A stretch of DNA of 64,000 nt from Tissierella sp. Yu-01 (lineage in GTDB: Bacteria; Bacillota; Clostridia; Tissierellales; Tissierellaceae). A program made the position numbers and the translations under genes. The DNA lies in contig NZ_CP120677.1 of the NCBI RefSeq assembly GCF_029537395.1, positions 2,380,566-2,444,565 of the forward strand. The letters run 5' to 3'. Under the pieces are notes generated by a model. The model was not told where the DNA came from, did not search any database, and was given only the letters and a program-made list of their open reading frames with translations. Of the stretch, positions 9,430 to 18,081 are shown one piece after another. Within the stretch, counting starts at the first letter, position 1. Every line of letters starts with the position of its first letter.

Positions 9430-9582
9430 GTTTTTATTTAATTCAATTTGCATAATATTTTAAAATATGATAATGTTAACATATAGAAGAATAATTTGGT
9501 GTTAATGCAAAAATGACGAATTTTGTCGAAAAAATTGCAAAATACTGAATAAAGACACAAGAAAAGGTAGGTGTATCCAAAT

Positions 9583-10191
9583 ATGAGTAATATTGCATTA
9601 AAAGTAGAATCAAGAGGTGATATTGGATCCAACAAGGTTAAGAAATTAAGAGCTGACAATATTATCCCAGGAGTAGTATATTGTAGAGGTGAAGAAACAA
9701 AGGTAATAGGTATAAATTCCTCAGAATTTTTAAAGACTTATAAGCAAGCTGGCTTATCATCAATAATTGATTTGAAATTAGAGGGAGAAACTTTACCTGT
9801 AGTTATTAAAGAGATACAAAGACATCCTTTTAAAGGTTCTATATCTCACATAGATTTCCAAAAAGTAAGTATGAGTGAACAGATAAAGATGGCTATTCCT
9901 ATTATATTAATCAACAGGGATAGCATCAAACTACAACCATCAATCCTAATGCAACAAATGGATCAAGTTGAAATTGAATGTTTACCAGGAGATTTACCTA
10001 AATCCGCTGACGTCAATGTTGAAGACATGGATTTTTCAGCTCCAATTTATGTAAAGGATTTAGATGTAGCTAAAATGGAAAAAGTTACGATACTTAACGG
10101 ACTTGATGAAATTGTATGCTCTCTAACTTCACCGGTAAGATCTGATGAAGTAGAAGAGGAAGAGGCAGAAGAAACAGAAGGTTCAGTTTAA
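9583..10191 (+). CDS. rplY: 50S ribosomal protein L25 (long Ctc/TL5 form)
   Basis: A ~202-residue protein of the bacterial L25/Ctc family, which binds 5S rRNA in the large subunit. The N-terminal domain has the family pattern KLRADNIIPGVVYCRGEE and IDLKLEGETLPVVIKEIQRHP; the beta-rich C-terminal TL5 domain ends in an acidic tail (EEEEAEETEGSV). The ATG at 9583 is chosen because AGGTAGGTG lies about 10 bases before it; a GTG at 9571 would leave the site too close. No partner gene is adjacent. Confidence 0.9.
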   Translation: MSNIALKVESRGDIGSNKVKKLRADNIIPGVVYCRGEETKVIGINSSEFLKTYKQAGLSSIIDLKLEGETLPVVIKEIQRHPFKGSISHIDFQKVSMSEQIKMAIPIILINRDSIKLQPSILMQQMDQVEIECLPGDLPKSADVNVEDMDFSAPIYVKDLDVAKMEKVTILNGLDEIVCSLTSPVRSDEVEEEEAEETEGSV

Positions 10192-10243
10192 TTAATTCAA
10201 GTTTACTGAATTTGGATAATATTATAATATAATGGGTAATATT

Positions 10244-10270
10244 AAAGGACAGATACTATATCTGTCTTTT
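10244..10270 (+). terminator. Probable intrinsic terminator after L25 gene
   Basis: AAAGGACAGA (10244-10253) pairs with TCTGTCTTTT (10261-10270) with one G-T wobble. The T-rich end doubles as the terminator tail. Confidence 0.6.
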
Positions 10271-10307
10271 AATTTGTATTTTAGCTAACTTTAAGGGAGT
10301 TGAACAC

Positions 10308-11135
10308 ATGGGAAAAATACTTGGCAGTTACTTATTTCCGCATCCTCCAATAATTATTGAAGATATTGGTCAAGGTCAAGAGAAAAAGGCTGGAAAGACC
10401 ATTGAGGGAGTCAAATCTCTAGCGAGGAGTATTAGAGATAAAGCCCCAAATACTATAATCGTTATAACGCCTCATGGACCTTTATTCACCGATGCTATTT
10501 CAATAACTATTGAAGAGGACCTAAAGGGAGACTTTCGTAAATTTGGATATTGGGATATAAAATTAGAATGCAAAAATGATGTGAATCTGGCATATAGAAT
10601 AATTAGAAATGCCTTAAGTGAAGGGATACAAATTGCTCAGGTTAACATGGAGTTTGCAAAGATTAATGATGTAGAATTGGATTTAGATCATGGAACAATT
10701 GTACCTTTATATTATGTGGATAAAGAATATAAAGATTATAAAATTGTCCACATAATATGCGGATTTTTATCACCTACAGAATTATATGATTTTGGTATCG
10801 GTATAAAATCAGCTGTAGAAGAAGTTGAAGGTGACGCTGTGATTTTAATCAGTGGTGATTTATCTCATAAACTTTCAGATGATGACCCATATTGTTTTTC
10901 CCCATGTGGAGAAGAATTTGATAAAAAGATAATAGAGATACTTAAATCAGGAGACATGGAGAGTTTAGTCGCATTTGATTTAGAACTTGCAGAAAGAGCA
11001 GATGAGTGCGGACTAAGACCGTTAATGATAATGGCTGGTGCTTTGGATAAAGCCAAATTAAACACTGAAGTTTTATCACACGAGAGTCCATATGGGATAG
11101 GATATTGTACTGCAAAGCTCGAGGTAATCGATTAA
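10308..11135 (+). CDS. LigB/Memo-like protein (class III extradiol dioxygenase fold, AmmeMemoRadiSam partner B type)
   Basis: A 275-residue protein of the LigB superfamily. Candidate metal-site motifs are FPHPPIII near the N terminus, ITPHGPLFTD (about residue 53), LDHGTIVPLYY (about 125) and SGDLSHKL (about 184). In many Clostridia this module is fused to an AMMECR1 domain and encoded beside a radical SAM enzyme (AmmeMemoRadiSam system). Here it stands alone: the protein stops after the LigB domain and neither partner follows. The substrate is unknown; a true aromatic-ring dioxygenase role in a likely anaerobe is doubtful. Confidence 0.8.
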   Translation: MGKILGSYLFPHPPIIIEDIGQGQEKKAGKTIEGVKSLARSIRDKAPNTIIVITPHGPLFTDAISITIEEDLKGDFRKFGYWDIKLECKNDVNLAYRIIRNALSEGIQIAQVNMEFAKINDVELDLDHGTIVPLYYVDKEYKDYKIVHIICGFLSPTELYDFGIGIKSAVEEVEGDAVILISGDLSHKLSDDDPYCFSPCGEEFDKKIIEILKSGDMESLVAFDLELAERADECGLRPLMIMAGALDKAKLNTEVLSHESPYGIGYCTAKLEVID

Positions 11136-11255
11136 TAATATTTTCATAATTAATTTAATTTCTCTTCACCTAGCCAAGCACTTTATATGAACTTCTGAAT
11201 AAAATATATATAAGGTGGTTTTTCTTTCTTTATTATCTTGGCAAGGGGTGGTTTA

Positions 11256-11447
11256 ATGTATTGTAAGATCTGTGGAGAAGACAGGGAAGGCATTAGATTA
11301 TTTGGGATATATATGTGTAAAGAGTGTTTCAATGAACTCGCTTTTGTTTCAGTTTCTGATGTTAAATACGATTTATATAAAAATCTTGTAAGAATACTAT
11401 TAAGCTATTACATAAGTGATAAGCAACTCTTAAACCCTGTAAACTAA
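11256..11447 (+). CDS. gin: Gin/CsfB-family anti-sigma-G factor
   Basis: A 63-residue protein with two CxxC pairs, CKICGE near the N terminus and MCKEC around residues 22-26, consistent with the zinc-binding Gin (CsfB) family. In Bacillus, Gin inhibits sigma-G, and also sigma-E, to prevent wrong-compartment activity. Position supports the call: csfB also lies upstream of the decarboxylase-tmk-darA-holB block in B. subtilis. The ATG at 11256 follows a good AAGGGGTGG ribosome-binding site; an in-frame TTG at 11238 lacks one. Confidence 0.82.
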   Translation: MYCKICGEDREGIRLFGIYMCKECFNELAFVSVSDVKYDLYKNLVRILLSYYISDKQLLNPVN

Positions 11448-11463
11448 TACGGGGTTATTTTAT
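11432..11463 (+). terminator. Intrinsic terminator overlapping the gin stop codon
   Basis: AACCCTGTA pairs with TACGGGGTT (one wobble), followed by ATTTTATT. The hairpin includes the last codons of gin. Confidence 0.7.
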
Positions 11464-11467
11464 TAGG

Positions 11468-11630
11468 AAATTCACAATTCACAATGCACAAATCACAATT
11501 GTTTACGACCTACGGTCGTTTAATGTAGCGCTTTAAGTGTAGTGGCTTTACATTTCGTATTTTTTTACGGAGTAATTAACTTTGAAGAAATCTTTTAATT
11601 GTGAACTGTGAACTGTGAATTGTGAATTGA
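11468..11630. repeat. Dispersed composite repeat, copy 2 (decayed core)
   Basis: Both inverted ends are intact: AATTCACAATTCACAATGCAC on the left and GTGAACTGTGAACTGTGAAT on the right. The GACCTACGGTCG palindrome is recognisable. The central core has decayed, and only GTAGCG and GAAGAAATC-like remnants are visible. It fills the gap between gin and the decarboxylase. Confidence 0.78.
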
Positions 11631-11747
11631 ATTTTAAGTTTAATTTTACTAAAATAAATGTTTAATTATATTAAGTTGTGATATATAATATTTAAGTTAA
11701 CAACTACGTTAGCTAAATAAAAAATTTAGGAGGTCGATCTCTAAAAG

Positions 11748-13163
11748 ATGAAAACACCCGTATTAGAAGCACTAAAGAACCTTATGGAAGAAAACAGTGT
11801 ATCTTTCCATATGCCGGGTCACAAAGGCAAAAATTCACTGATTAATTGGGGCGAATTTATACCATATATTGATACTACCGAGGTAGAAGGAATGGACAAT
11901 CTTCTTGAACCTAGGGGAATTATACAGGAGTCCCAAAATTATGCAGCCAACGTATTTGGAGCGAAAGCCACTTATTATGGAGTGAATGGTTCTACGGGAA
12001 GCAATTATATAGCATTAGCAACTATAACAAAACCTGGAGACAAAATTTTAGTTCAAAGAAATTGCCATAAATCAATATATAATGGAATGGTTCTAAATAG
12101 ATTAACTCCAGTATATTTGTATCCAGAATATAACGAAAACTACAATTTAATCACAGGAGTACATGCTGAAGATATAGATAGAATTTTAACTGAACAACCA
12201 GATATAAAAGCAGTAGTGCTAACATATCCAAATTATTATGGAGTTTGCTCGGACCTAAAAACCATAGCAGACATAATCCATAAGCACAACAAAGTTCTAA
12301 TGGTTGATGAGGCTCACGGTCCTCATATGACATTTTCGGATAAATTGCCGATGTCAGCTTTGGAAGCTGGTGCAGACATAGTAATACACAGTACTCACAA
12401 GACGTTACCAAGCTTTACACAGACATCATTATTACATGTAGGTTCTGATAGAATAGATTTAAACAAATTAAGAGATAGATATCAATTGTTAACAACAACA
12501 AGTCCATCGTATTTATTTACACTTTCAAATGAAATATCTGTTGCATATATGGATAGTGAAGAAGGTAGAAGTAAATTAGAATGGAATATTAAAAAAGCTG
12601 AAGAAATTATCAAGAGATTAAATGCTATAGACAGAGTCGAAGTATTTACAGGAGATCCTACTGACAAAACAATATTTGATAAAGACGTTGCAAAGATATT
12701 GATAAGTATTGATGGAATCAGAGGCTCACAAATAAAGAAAAGACTGTTATCTGAATATAACATAAGATTAGAGATGTCAGATTATTATTATGCATTAGCA
12801 TATATAAGCCCAATGAATACTGATGAAGATTACAAAAAGTTAGTTGCTGCAATTGAAGACATGGCTAAAAACTCTCCTTATGAAGAAATAAATTTTGTAA
12901 ATGTAAAAATGCCGGAGCCAAAGATTGTAATGACTCCTGCAGAAGCATATTATAATCATAAGGCACAAGTTAAATTGAAAGATGCAATTGGAAAAGTAGC
13001 TGCAGCGCCTGTTATTCCATATCCACCTGGAGTACCTCTTATTCATGCAGGTGAGGAATTCACTAAAGAAATCTATGACCATATACTGTTTCTAATGGAA
13101 AATGGGCTGGAAATCGTAGGCTTAATGGGATATAATAAAGACCATATAGTAGTAGTAGAATAA
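11748..13163 (+). CDS. Orn/Lys/Arg decarboxylase family protein (YaaO-like, PLP-dependent)
   Basis: A 471-residue fold-type I PLP enzyme of the Orn/Lys/Arg decarboxylase major group. Visible motifs are SFHMPGHKG (about 18-26), the PLP-phosphate region VNGSTGSNY, MVDEAHGPHM with the pyridine-N aspartate, and STHKTLPSFTQ with the Schiff-base lysine near residue 222. The C-terminal domain has PYPPGVPLIHAGE. The substrate (arginine, lysine or ornithine, for polyamines) cannot be fixed from sequence. It occupies the yaaO position upstream of tmk. The AGGAGG site at 11728-11733 lies an unusually long 14 bases from the ATG. Confidence 0.88.
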   Translation: MKTPVLEALKNLMEENSVSFHMPGHKGKNSLINWGEFIPYIDTTEVEGMDNLLEPRGIIQESQNYAANVFGAKATYYGVNGSTGSNYIALATITKPGDKILVQRNCHKSIYNGMVLNRLTPVYLYPEYNENYNLITGVHAEDIDRILTEQPDIKAVVLTYPNYYGVCSDLKTIADIIHKHNKVLMVDEAHGPHMTFSDKLPMSALEAGADIVIHSTHKTLPSFTQTSLLHVGSDRIDLNKLRDRYQLLTTTSPSYLFTLSNEISVAYMDSEEGRSKLEWNIKKAEEIIKRLNAIDRVEVFTGDPTDKTIFDKDVAKILISIDGIRGSQIKKRLLSEYNIRLEMSDYYYALAYISPMNTDEDYKKLVAAIEDMAKNSPYEEINFVNVKMPEPKIVMTPAEAYYNHKAQVKLKDAIGKVAAAPVIPYPPGVPLIHAGEEFTKEIYDHILFLMENGLEIVGLMGYNKDHIVVVE

Positions 13164-13196
13164 CGAGGCGTAGTATAACAAAGGAGTTGTTGACAT

Positions 13197-13817
13197 TTGA
13201 AGGGTAAGTTCATAACCCTAGAGGGTCCAGATGGTTCAGGTAAATCAACTATAATCGAGTTAATTAGTGATTATATGAATAAAAAAGGCATAGAATTTAT
13301 AGTGACTAGGGAGCCTGGTGGTACCCCAATAGGAGAAGAGATTAGGGCAATAATATTGGATAATGCCAATGTAAATATGGGAGCGGAGACAGAAGCCCTA
13401 CTTTATGCAGCTGCCCGAAGTCAGCACATCCATGAAAAGATATTACCTGCCTTAAATGAAGGTAAGATTGTTTTCTCAGATAGATTTGTATTATCTAGTT
13501 TGGCCTACCAGGGAGTAGGTCGTGGACTAGGTATAGAAAAGGTAAAGAGCATAAATGATTTTGGGTTACGAGATGTTTATCCAGATTTAATACTATTCTT
13601 TGATATAGACCCAGAATTGACCTTAAAAAGAAAAACAATTTCAATGGGTGGAGACAGACTAGAACAAGAAGGCAATGAATTTCATAGAAGAGTATATGAT
13701 GGATATATGGAATTGATCAAGAAATATCCTCAAAATGTGAAGAAAATTGATGCAAATAAGTCTGTTGAAGAGGTATTAAATCAAAGTATTGTGGAGATAG
13801 AAAAAATACTGTTTTAA
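13197..13817 (+). CDS. tmk: Thymidylate kinase
   Basis: A 206-residue kinase that phosphorylates dTMP to dTDP. It has the P-loop LEGPDGSGKST (about 8-18), the DR motif in SDRFVLSSLAYQG (about 94-106) and the TREPGGTPIGEEIR substrate-binding segment. The start is TTG at 13197, ten bases after AAGGAG. It follows the decarboxylase by 33 bases and precedes the darA pair and holB, the conserved Firmicute order. Length and motifs are typical. Confidence 0.95.
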   Translation: MKGKFITLEGPDGSGKSTIIELISDYMNKKGIEFIVTREPGGTPIGEEIRAIILDNANVNMGAETEALLYAAARSQHIHEKILPALNEGKIVFSDRFVLSSLAYQGVGRGLGIEKVKSINDFGLRDVYPDLILFFDIDPELTLKRKTISMGGDRLEQEGNEFHRRVYDGYMELIKKYPQNVKKIDANKSVEEVLNQSIVEIEKILF

Positions 13818-13832
13818 AAAGGAGTGGAATTT

Positions 13833-14159
13833 ATGAAACTTATAGTAGCAATAGTTCAAGATCAGGATTCGCCAAGTTTGGTACAAGACCTAACGGATAA
13901 AGAATTTAGGGTGACAAAGTTAGCATCAACAGGAGGCTTTCTTAAGGCTGGAAACACAACCCTTTTAATAGGTGTTGAAGATGATGTTGTTGAAGATGCA
14001 ATTAAAGTCATTGAAGAAAATTGCAAAACAAGAGAGATTACTACTTCTTTATTAACGGTAACAATGCCAGGAGACACATATATACCATATCCATTAGAGG
14101 TTAAAGTTGGTGGAGCCGCAGTATTTGTGCTAGATATTGAAAGACATATAAAAATATAA
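13833..14159 (+). CDS. darA: Cyclic-di-AMP receptor DarA/PstA (YaaQ family)
   Basis: A 108-residue PII-like protein of the family that binds cyclic di-AMP as a trimer. The ligand-loop motif LASTGGFLKAGNTTLLIG (about 27-44) is present, as is the long B-loop region (about 71-92, ending YIPYPLEVKVGGA). The ATG at 13833 follows AAAAAGGAGTGG; an in-frame start nine bases upstream has no site. It lies between tmk and a shorter paralogue in the tmk-holB operon. Confidence 0.92.
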   Translation: MKLIVAIVQDQDSPSLVQDLTDKEFRVTKLASTGGFLKAGNTTLLIGVEDDVVEDAIKVIEENCKTREITTSLLTVTMPGDTYIPYPLEVKVGGAAVFVLDIERHIKI

Positions 14160-14172
14160 AGGGGGTTACTTC

Positions 14173-14457
14173 ATGAAGCTAGCTATAGCAATAATTCAGG
14201 ATGAATATATCAACAAGGTCATGAAGGCTTTAATGGCAGAAAAGATTAGGGCTACAAAACTTTCATCTACTGGAGGATTTCTAAAGTCAGGAAGTACAAC
14301 TTTGTTAATGGGTATAGAGGAAGATGAGATTGATAATCTAATAGAAATTATTAAAAGCCAATGTAAGACTAAAAAGATTAAGGACGGAGAAAGTGAAATT
14401 ACAATTGGTGGAGCTAATATTTTTATAATGGATATTGACAAACACATGAGGATTTAG
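14173..14457 (+). CDS. Second DarA-like protein, B-loop deleted
   Basis: A 94-residue paralogue of the preceding DarA, with the same N-terminal fold and ligand-loop motif (LSSTGGFLKSGSTTLLMG). It lacks about 14 residues of the B-loop: where the first copy has a long loop ending in PYPLEVK, this one goes from KIKDGESEITIGGA straight to the last strand. The B-loop contributes to the cyclic-di-AMP pocket in characterised DarA proteins, so binding may be altered. It has its own GGGGG-rich ribosome-binding site and sits 13 bases after the first copy. Confidence 0.85.
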   Translation: MKLAIAIIQDEYINKVMKALMAEKIRATKLSSTGGFLKSGSTTLLMGIEEDEIDNLIEIIKSQCKTKKIKDGESEITIGGANIFIMDIDKHMRI

Positions 14458-14467
14458 TGGAGGACTT

Positions 14468-15448
14468 ATGGATTTTAGACAGATAATAGGTCATGAAAAA
14501 GCTATAGAGACTCTTAAAAGACAAATAAAAAATGGCTCAATAAGCCATAGCTACATATTTGAAGGAGAAGAGGGTTTAGGCAAAAGCAATGTAGCTTTAG
14601 CCTTTGCTAAGACCCTTCTATGTAAAGAACAAGAGGAAGAACCTTGTAATCATTGTACTTCATGCATGAAGTTTGAAAGTGGAAATCATCCAGATTTATT
14701 ATTTATCGAACCTGAAAAGGGATTGATAAAAAAAGGAGAGATTGAGAAGCTAATTAAAAGTGTAGTTACTGCTCCCTTTGAATCCTTAAGAAAGGTATTT
14801 ATAATAGATGATAGTCACAAGATGAATACTGAAGGAATGAATGCTCTTTTAAAAACTTTGGAAGAGCCACCTGAGTATATCAACATGATTTTAATCACAT
14901 CTGCCACAAATAAAATCCTGCCTACTATATTATCACGTTGCCAAAATATAAAATTCTATCCTGTTGAAACTAAGAAGATTATTGAACTATTAGAAGGATC
15001 CTATGGAAAATCCGAAAATGAAGCAAAGTTTATTGCTGATTTTACGAAGGGATCTATAGGTAAATCTATTGAGTTAGCGACTTCTGATGATTTTTTTATT
15101 AAAAGACAGGAAATAATTAAACTTATAGATAATCTATTGAAGGGTGATAGAACCAAGGCAATAAGCTCATTTGGTTTTTTTAACGAAAATAAGGAATCTA
15201 TAGATGAGATACTGGACATATTTTTATTCTGGTTTAGAGACCTGATGCTCTATAAAAAGATTGGCGATAATCCTCTAATTATAAATAGAGATAAATTAGA
15301 ATATATATCTAGGCAATCTTTTATAGATTCTGATAAAATAAATGATATAATAGAAAAGGTACAACAAACCAAAGAATATATTAGAGGCAATATTAATTTG
15401 CAATTATCCATAGAGACGATGCTTCTTAATATACAGGAGGAATTATAA
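14468..15448 (+). CDS. holB: DNA polymerase III subunit delta' (clamp loader)
   Basis: A 326-residue AAA+ clamp-loader subunit. It has a Walker A-like EGEEGLGKSNVALAFAK (about 37-53), a zinc-module cysteine cluster CNHCTSC (about 60-66), the LLKTLEEPPEY sensor region (about 127-137) and ILSRCQ with the SRC motif (about 153-158). Delta' helps load the sliding clamp during replication. It starts 10 bases after the short darA paralogue and its last base overlaps the ricT start (TAATG). Confidence 0.92.
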   Translation: MDFRQIIGHEKAIETLKRQIKNGSISHSYIFEGEEGLGKSNVALAFAKTLLCKEQEEEPCNHCTSCMKFESGNHPDLLFIEPEKGLIKKGEIEKLIKSVVTAPFESLRKVFIIDDSHKMNTEGMNALLKTLEEPPEYINMILITSATNKILPTILSRCQNIKFYPVETKKIIELLEGSYGKSENEAKFIADFTKGSIGKSIELATSDDFFIKRQEIIKLIDNLLKGDRTKAISSFGFFNENKESIDEILDIFLFWFRDLMLYKKIGDNPLIINRDKLEYISRQSFIDSDKINDIIEKVQQTKEYIRGNINLQLSIETMLLNIQEEL

Positions 15449-16335
15449 TGGTTACGGTAGTGGGTGTAAGATTTAAGAGTGCAGGGAAGATATATTATTT
15501 CGACCCTGATATAATAGATGTTAATTTTAATGATTTTGTCATAGTTGAAACTGCAAGAGGTATAGAGTTTGGACATGTAGTAAGTGGTCCAAAGGAGATT
15601 AGTGAAGAGGAGATAGTAGCGCCTCTTAAAAAGGTAATTCGCATAGCTCTAGATGAGGACTTTGAAACCCATAGAGAAAATAGAAAAAGGGCTAAAGAAG
15701 CTATGGAAGTATGCCAGCCGAAGATAGAAGAACATGGACTAAAAATGAAATTAGTAGATGTAGAATTTACATTTGATAATAATAAGGTCATTTTCTATTT
15801 TACAGCAGATGGAAGAGTTGACTTTAGAGAATTAGTTAAGGACTTGGCAGCCATATTTAAAACAAGAATAGAACTAAGACAAATTGGTGTCAGGGATGAG
15901 GCAAAAATGTTAGGAGGCATAGGACCTTGTGGTAAACAGGTATGCTGTGCTCAATTTTTAGGTGAATTTGATCCTGTATCCATAAAAATGGCTAAAGAAC
16001 AAAGTCTATCCTTAAATCCAACTAAGATATCTGGACTTTGTGGAAGGCTAATGTGCTGCTTAAAATATGAGCATGAAACTTATGAGGAATTGCTTGCTAA
16101 GACTCCAGAAACTGGAGCTATAGTTATTACACCAATGGGAAAAGGAACAGTAGTGAATTCATATACCTTGTTGGAAAGAGTTAAGGTAAAAGTTAAATTA
16201 GAAGATGGAACCGATGACTTATTGCAGTTTCAAATAAGTGACATAGAAATTACTGGTGATATAGACCCAGCTTATGTTAAAATTAATGATGATTATCACG
16301 AAATACACGATCATGGTGAAATATTATCTGATTAA
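15448..16335 (+). CDS. ricT: PSP1-domain protein RicT (YaaT)
   Basis: A 295-residue PSP1 family protein. The cysteine motifs GIGPCGKQVCCAQFL (about 157-171) and GLCGRLMCCLKYE (about 195-207) match those that bind an iron-sulfur cluster in the B. subtilis RicA-RicF-RicT (Y-) complex. That complex affects RNase Y processing and the development regulators. It is coupled to holB through a TAATG overlap, as in Bacillus. RicA and RicF partners are not in the window. Confidence 0.9.
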   Translation: MVTVVGVRFKSAGKIYYFDPDIIDVNFNDFVIVETARGIEFGHVVSGPKEISEEEIVAPLKKVIRIALDEDFETHRENRKRAKEAMEVCQPKIEEHGLKMKLVDVEFTFDNNKVIFYFTADGRVDFRELVKDLAAIFKTRIELRQIGVRDEAKMLGGIGPCGKQVCCAQFLGEFDPVSIKMAKEQSLSLNPTKISGLCGRLMCCLKYEHETYEELLAKTPETGAIVITPMGKGTVVNSYTLLERVKVKVKLEDGTDDLLQFQISDIEITGDIDPAYVKINDDYHEIHDHGEILSD

Positions 16336-16419
16336 TGATAAAATATCTATAAAAAGACTTTAATTATTGTTCTATTTTTGTTAGAATAATAACGTAATAC
16401 CTACTAGGAGGTGAAATAA

Positions 16420-16587
<168 letters not shown>

Positions 16588-16592
16588 TACTT

Positions 16593-16624
16593 ATAAAAAA
16601 AAGACCCAGGAGGGTCTTTTTTTG
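16593..16624 (+). terminator. Intrinsic terminator after ferredoxin gene
   Basis: AAGACCC (16601-16607) pairs with GGGTCTT (16612-16618) across a four-base loop, followed by a T run. Confidence 0.85.
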
Positions 16625-16638
16625 TAAACAAAAAAAGA

Positions 16639-16778
16639 CCAATTCACAGTTCACAATGCACAATGCACAATTGAGGGCGACCTGCGGTCGCGAAGAATCT
16701 CGGGCTTATGACCATAGAGATAGACAATAAATAATTGTGAACTGTGAACTGTGAATTGAATAAATAACTGTGAATTGG
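16639..16778. repeat. Dispersed composite repeat, copy 3
   Basis: The left end has AATTCACAGTTCACAATGCA, followed by GCGACCTGCGGTCGCG. The core has lost its GTCATTCC part and keeps GAAGAATCTCGGG. Inverted GTGAACTGTGAACTGTGAAT follows, plus an extra partial GTGAATTG. It lies between the ferredoxin and the four-helix-bundle gene. Confidence 0.82.
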
Positions 16779-16811
16779 AAAAAATTGTGGATTAATTAAA
16801 TGGAGGTAATT

Positions 16812-17219
16812 ATGTCTGAGAACATAATTGAAACTAAATCATATAAATTTGCAATTGATATAGTAAATATTTATAAGGAATTACAGAGCAAGAATGAATA
16901 TGTTTTATCTAAGCAATTGTTGAGGTCCGGGACTAGCATTGGTGCAAATGTAATGGAAGGATTAAGGGGAAATAGTAGAAAGGATTTTCTCTTTAAAATG
17001 AATATAGCACTTAAAGAAGCAAATGAAACTGAGTACTGGATAAGATTATTAATTGATACAGGGTATTTAAATAAAAAAGATAATTATAAATTGATTTCTG
17101 ACTGCAAAGAAATCTGCAGAATACTAAATTCTATAGTAAGAACAACAAAACAAAATGGTGTTGATAGAGTAGAAGAACAGGAAGAAATCTATAAATTTGA
17201 TTGGACATTAATCGAGTAA
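16812..17219 (+). CDS. Four-helix bundle protein (23S rRNA intervening-sequence protein family)
   Basis: A ~135-residue all-helical protein. It shows the family pattern: KSYKFAIDIVNIYKEL, then LSKQLLRSGTSIGANVMEGLR, SRKDFLFKMNIALKEANETE and WIRLLIDTGYL. Such proteins occur in 23S rRNA intervening sequences and as stand-alone genes; the function is not established. The ATG at 16812 follows GGAGGT. It has dispersed-repeat sequence on both sides (16639-16778 and 17242-17276), which suggests it travelled with, or was inserted between, those elements. Confidence 0.85.
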   Translation: MSENIIETKSYKFAIDIVNIYKELQSKNEYVLSKQLLRSGTSIGANVMEGLRGNSRKDFLFKMNIALKEANETEYWIRLLIDTGYLNKKDNYKLISDCKEICRILNSIVRTTKQNGVDRVEEQEEIYKFDWTLIE

Positions 17220-17241
17220 TTAATATATGATTTATGTATAA

Positions 17242-17276
17242 GAATTGTGAACTGTGAACTGTGAATTGTGAATTGA
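17242..17276. repeat. Dispersed repeat end fragment, copy 4
   Basis: A lone right-end sequence of GTGAACTGTGAACTGTGAAT type. It lies immediately downstream of the four-helix-bundle gene and matches the end of copy 3 upstream of that gene. Confidence 0.75.
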
Positions 17277-17322
17277 TTTAAGTATAATAAACTAATTTAT
17301 TATGGACATGAAGAGGTTAGAT

Positions 17323-18081
17323 ATGAAATTACATGAATGTGAGAGAATAGATATTGTTCCTGGAACTAATTATAAAATAATACAGAATAGAAAAAACTTC
17401 TCCTACGGTACGGATGCTATATTTCTCTCAAATTTTGCAAAGCCTAAGGGCATGGTAATGGATTTGGGTACTGGCACTGGAATTATTCCATTGAGATTAT
17501 TGGATAGGGGGAATATAGAAGTTATATATGGAGTTGAAATCCAGAAGCAGGTGGCTAATTTAGCATTGAGGAGTATAGAACTAAATAATCTTCAAGATAA
17601 AATAAAGATTTTACATATGAATTTAAAGGATTTGCCTAATCATTTCGGTAAATGTACCTTTGATGTAATTACCTCAAATCCTCCATATATGAAAGCAGGT
17701 GGAGCTATTGTTAACCCAGAAGAGAATTATGCCATTTCACGACATGAAATCACATGTAATCTAGAGGATATAATCAGAGTTACAAATTATTTATTAAAAC
17801 AACAAGGTAAATTCTATATGGTACATAGACCAGATAGACTTGTGGATATTATATATACCATGAGACAATATAATATAGAACCAAAAATGATACGATTTGT
17901 ACAACCAAAGATAGGCAAAAAGCCTAATTTGATACTTATAGAAGGACTAAAAGGTGGAAAGCCAGATTTAAAGTTTCACGACCCATTAATAGTATATAAT
18001 GATGATGGAAGCTATACAGATGAAATTTATGAGATATATGGAATGACTAAACAAAATTCACAATTCACGATTCACAATTGA
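17323..18081 (+). CDS. trmN6: tRNA1(Val) (adenine(37)-N6)-methyltransferase family protein (TrmN6/YabB)
   Basis: A ~252-residue SAM-dependent methyltransferase. It has the glycine-rich MDLGTGTGIIPLRLL (motif I) and the catalytic N6-adenine motif SNPPYMK. Synteny with yabB, upstream of rsmI, supports the role of modifying A37 of a tRNA. The start at 17323 (MKLHECERID) is favoured by AGAGG seven bases upstream; 17302 and 17308 are alternatives. The last residues (KQNSQFTIHN) and the stop codon are encoded by the dispersed repeat, so the natural C terminus has probably been replaced. Confidence 0.88.
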   Translation: MKLHECERIDIVPGTNYKIIQNRKNFSYGTDAIFLSNFAKPKGMVMDLGTGTGIIPLRLLDRGNIEVIYGVEIQKQVANLALRSIELNNLQDKIKILHMNLKDLPNHFGKCTFDVITSNPPYMKAGGAIVNPEENYAISRHEITCNLEDIIRVTNYLLKQQGKFYMVHRPDRLVDIIYTMRQYNIEPKMIRFVQPKIGKKPNLILIEGLKGGKPDLKFHDPLIVYNDDGSYTDEIYEIYGMTKQNSQFTIHN

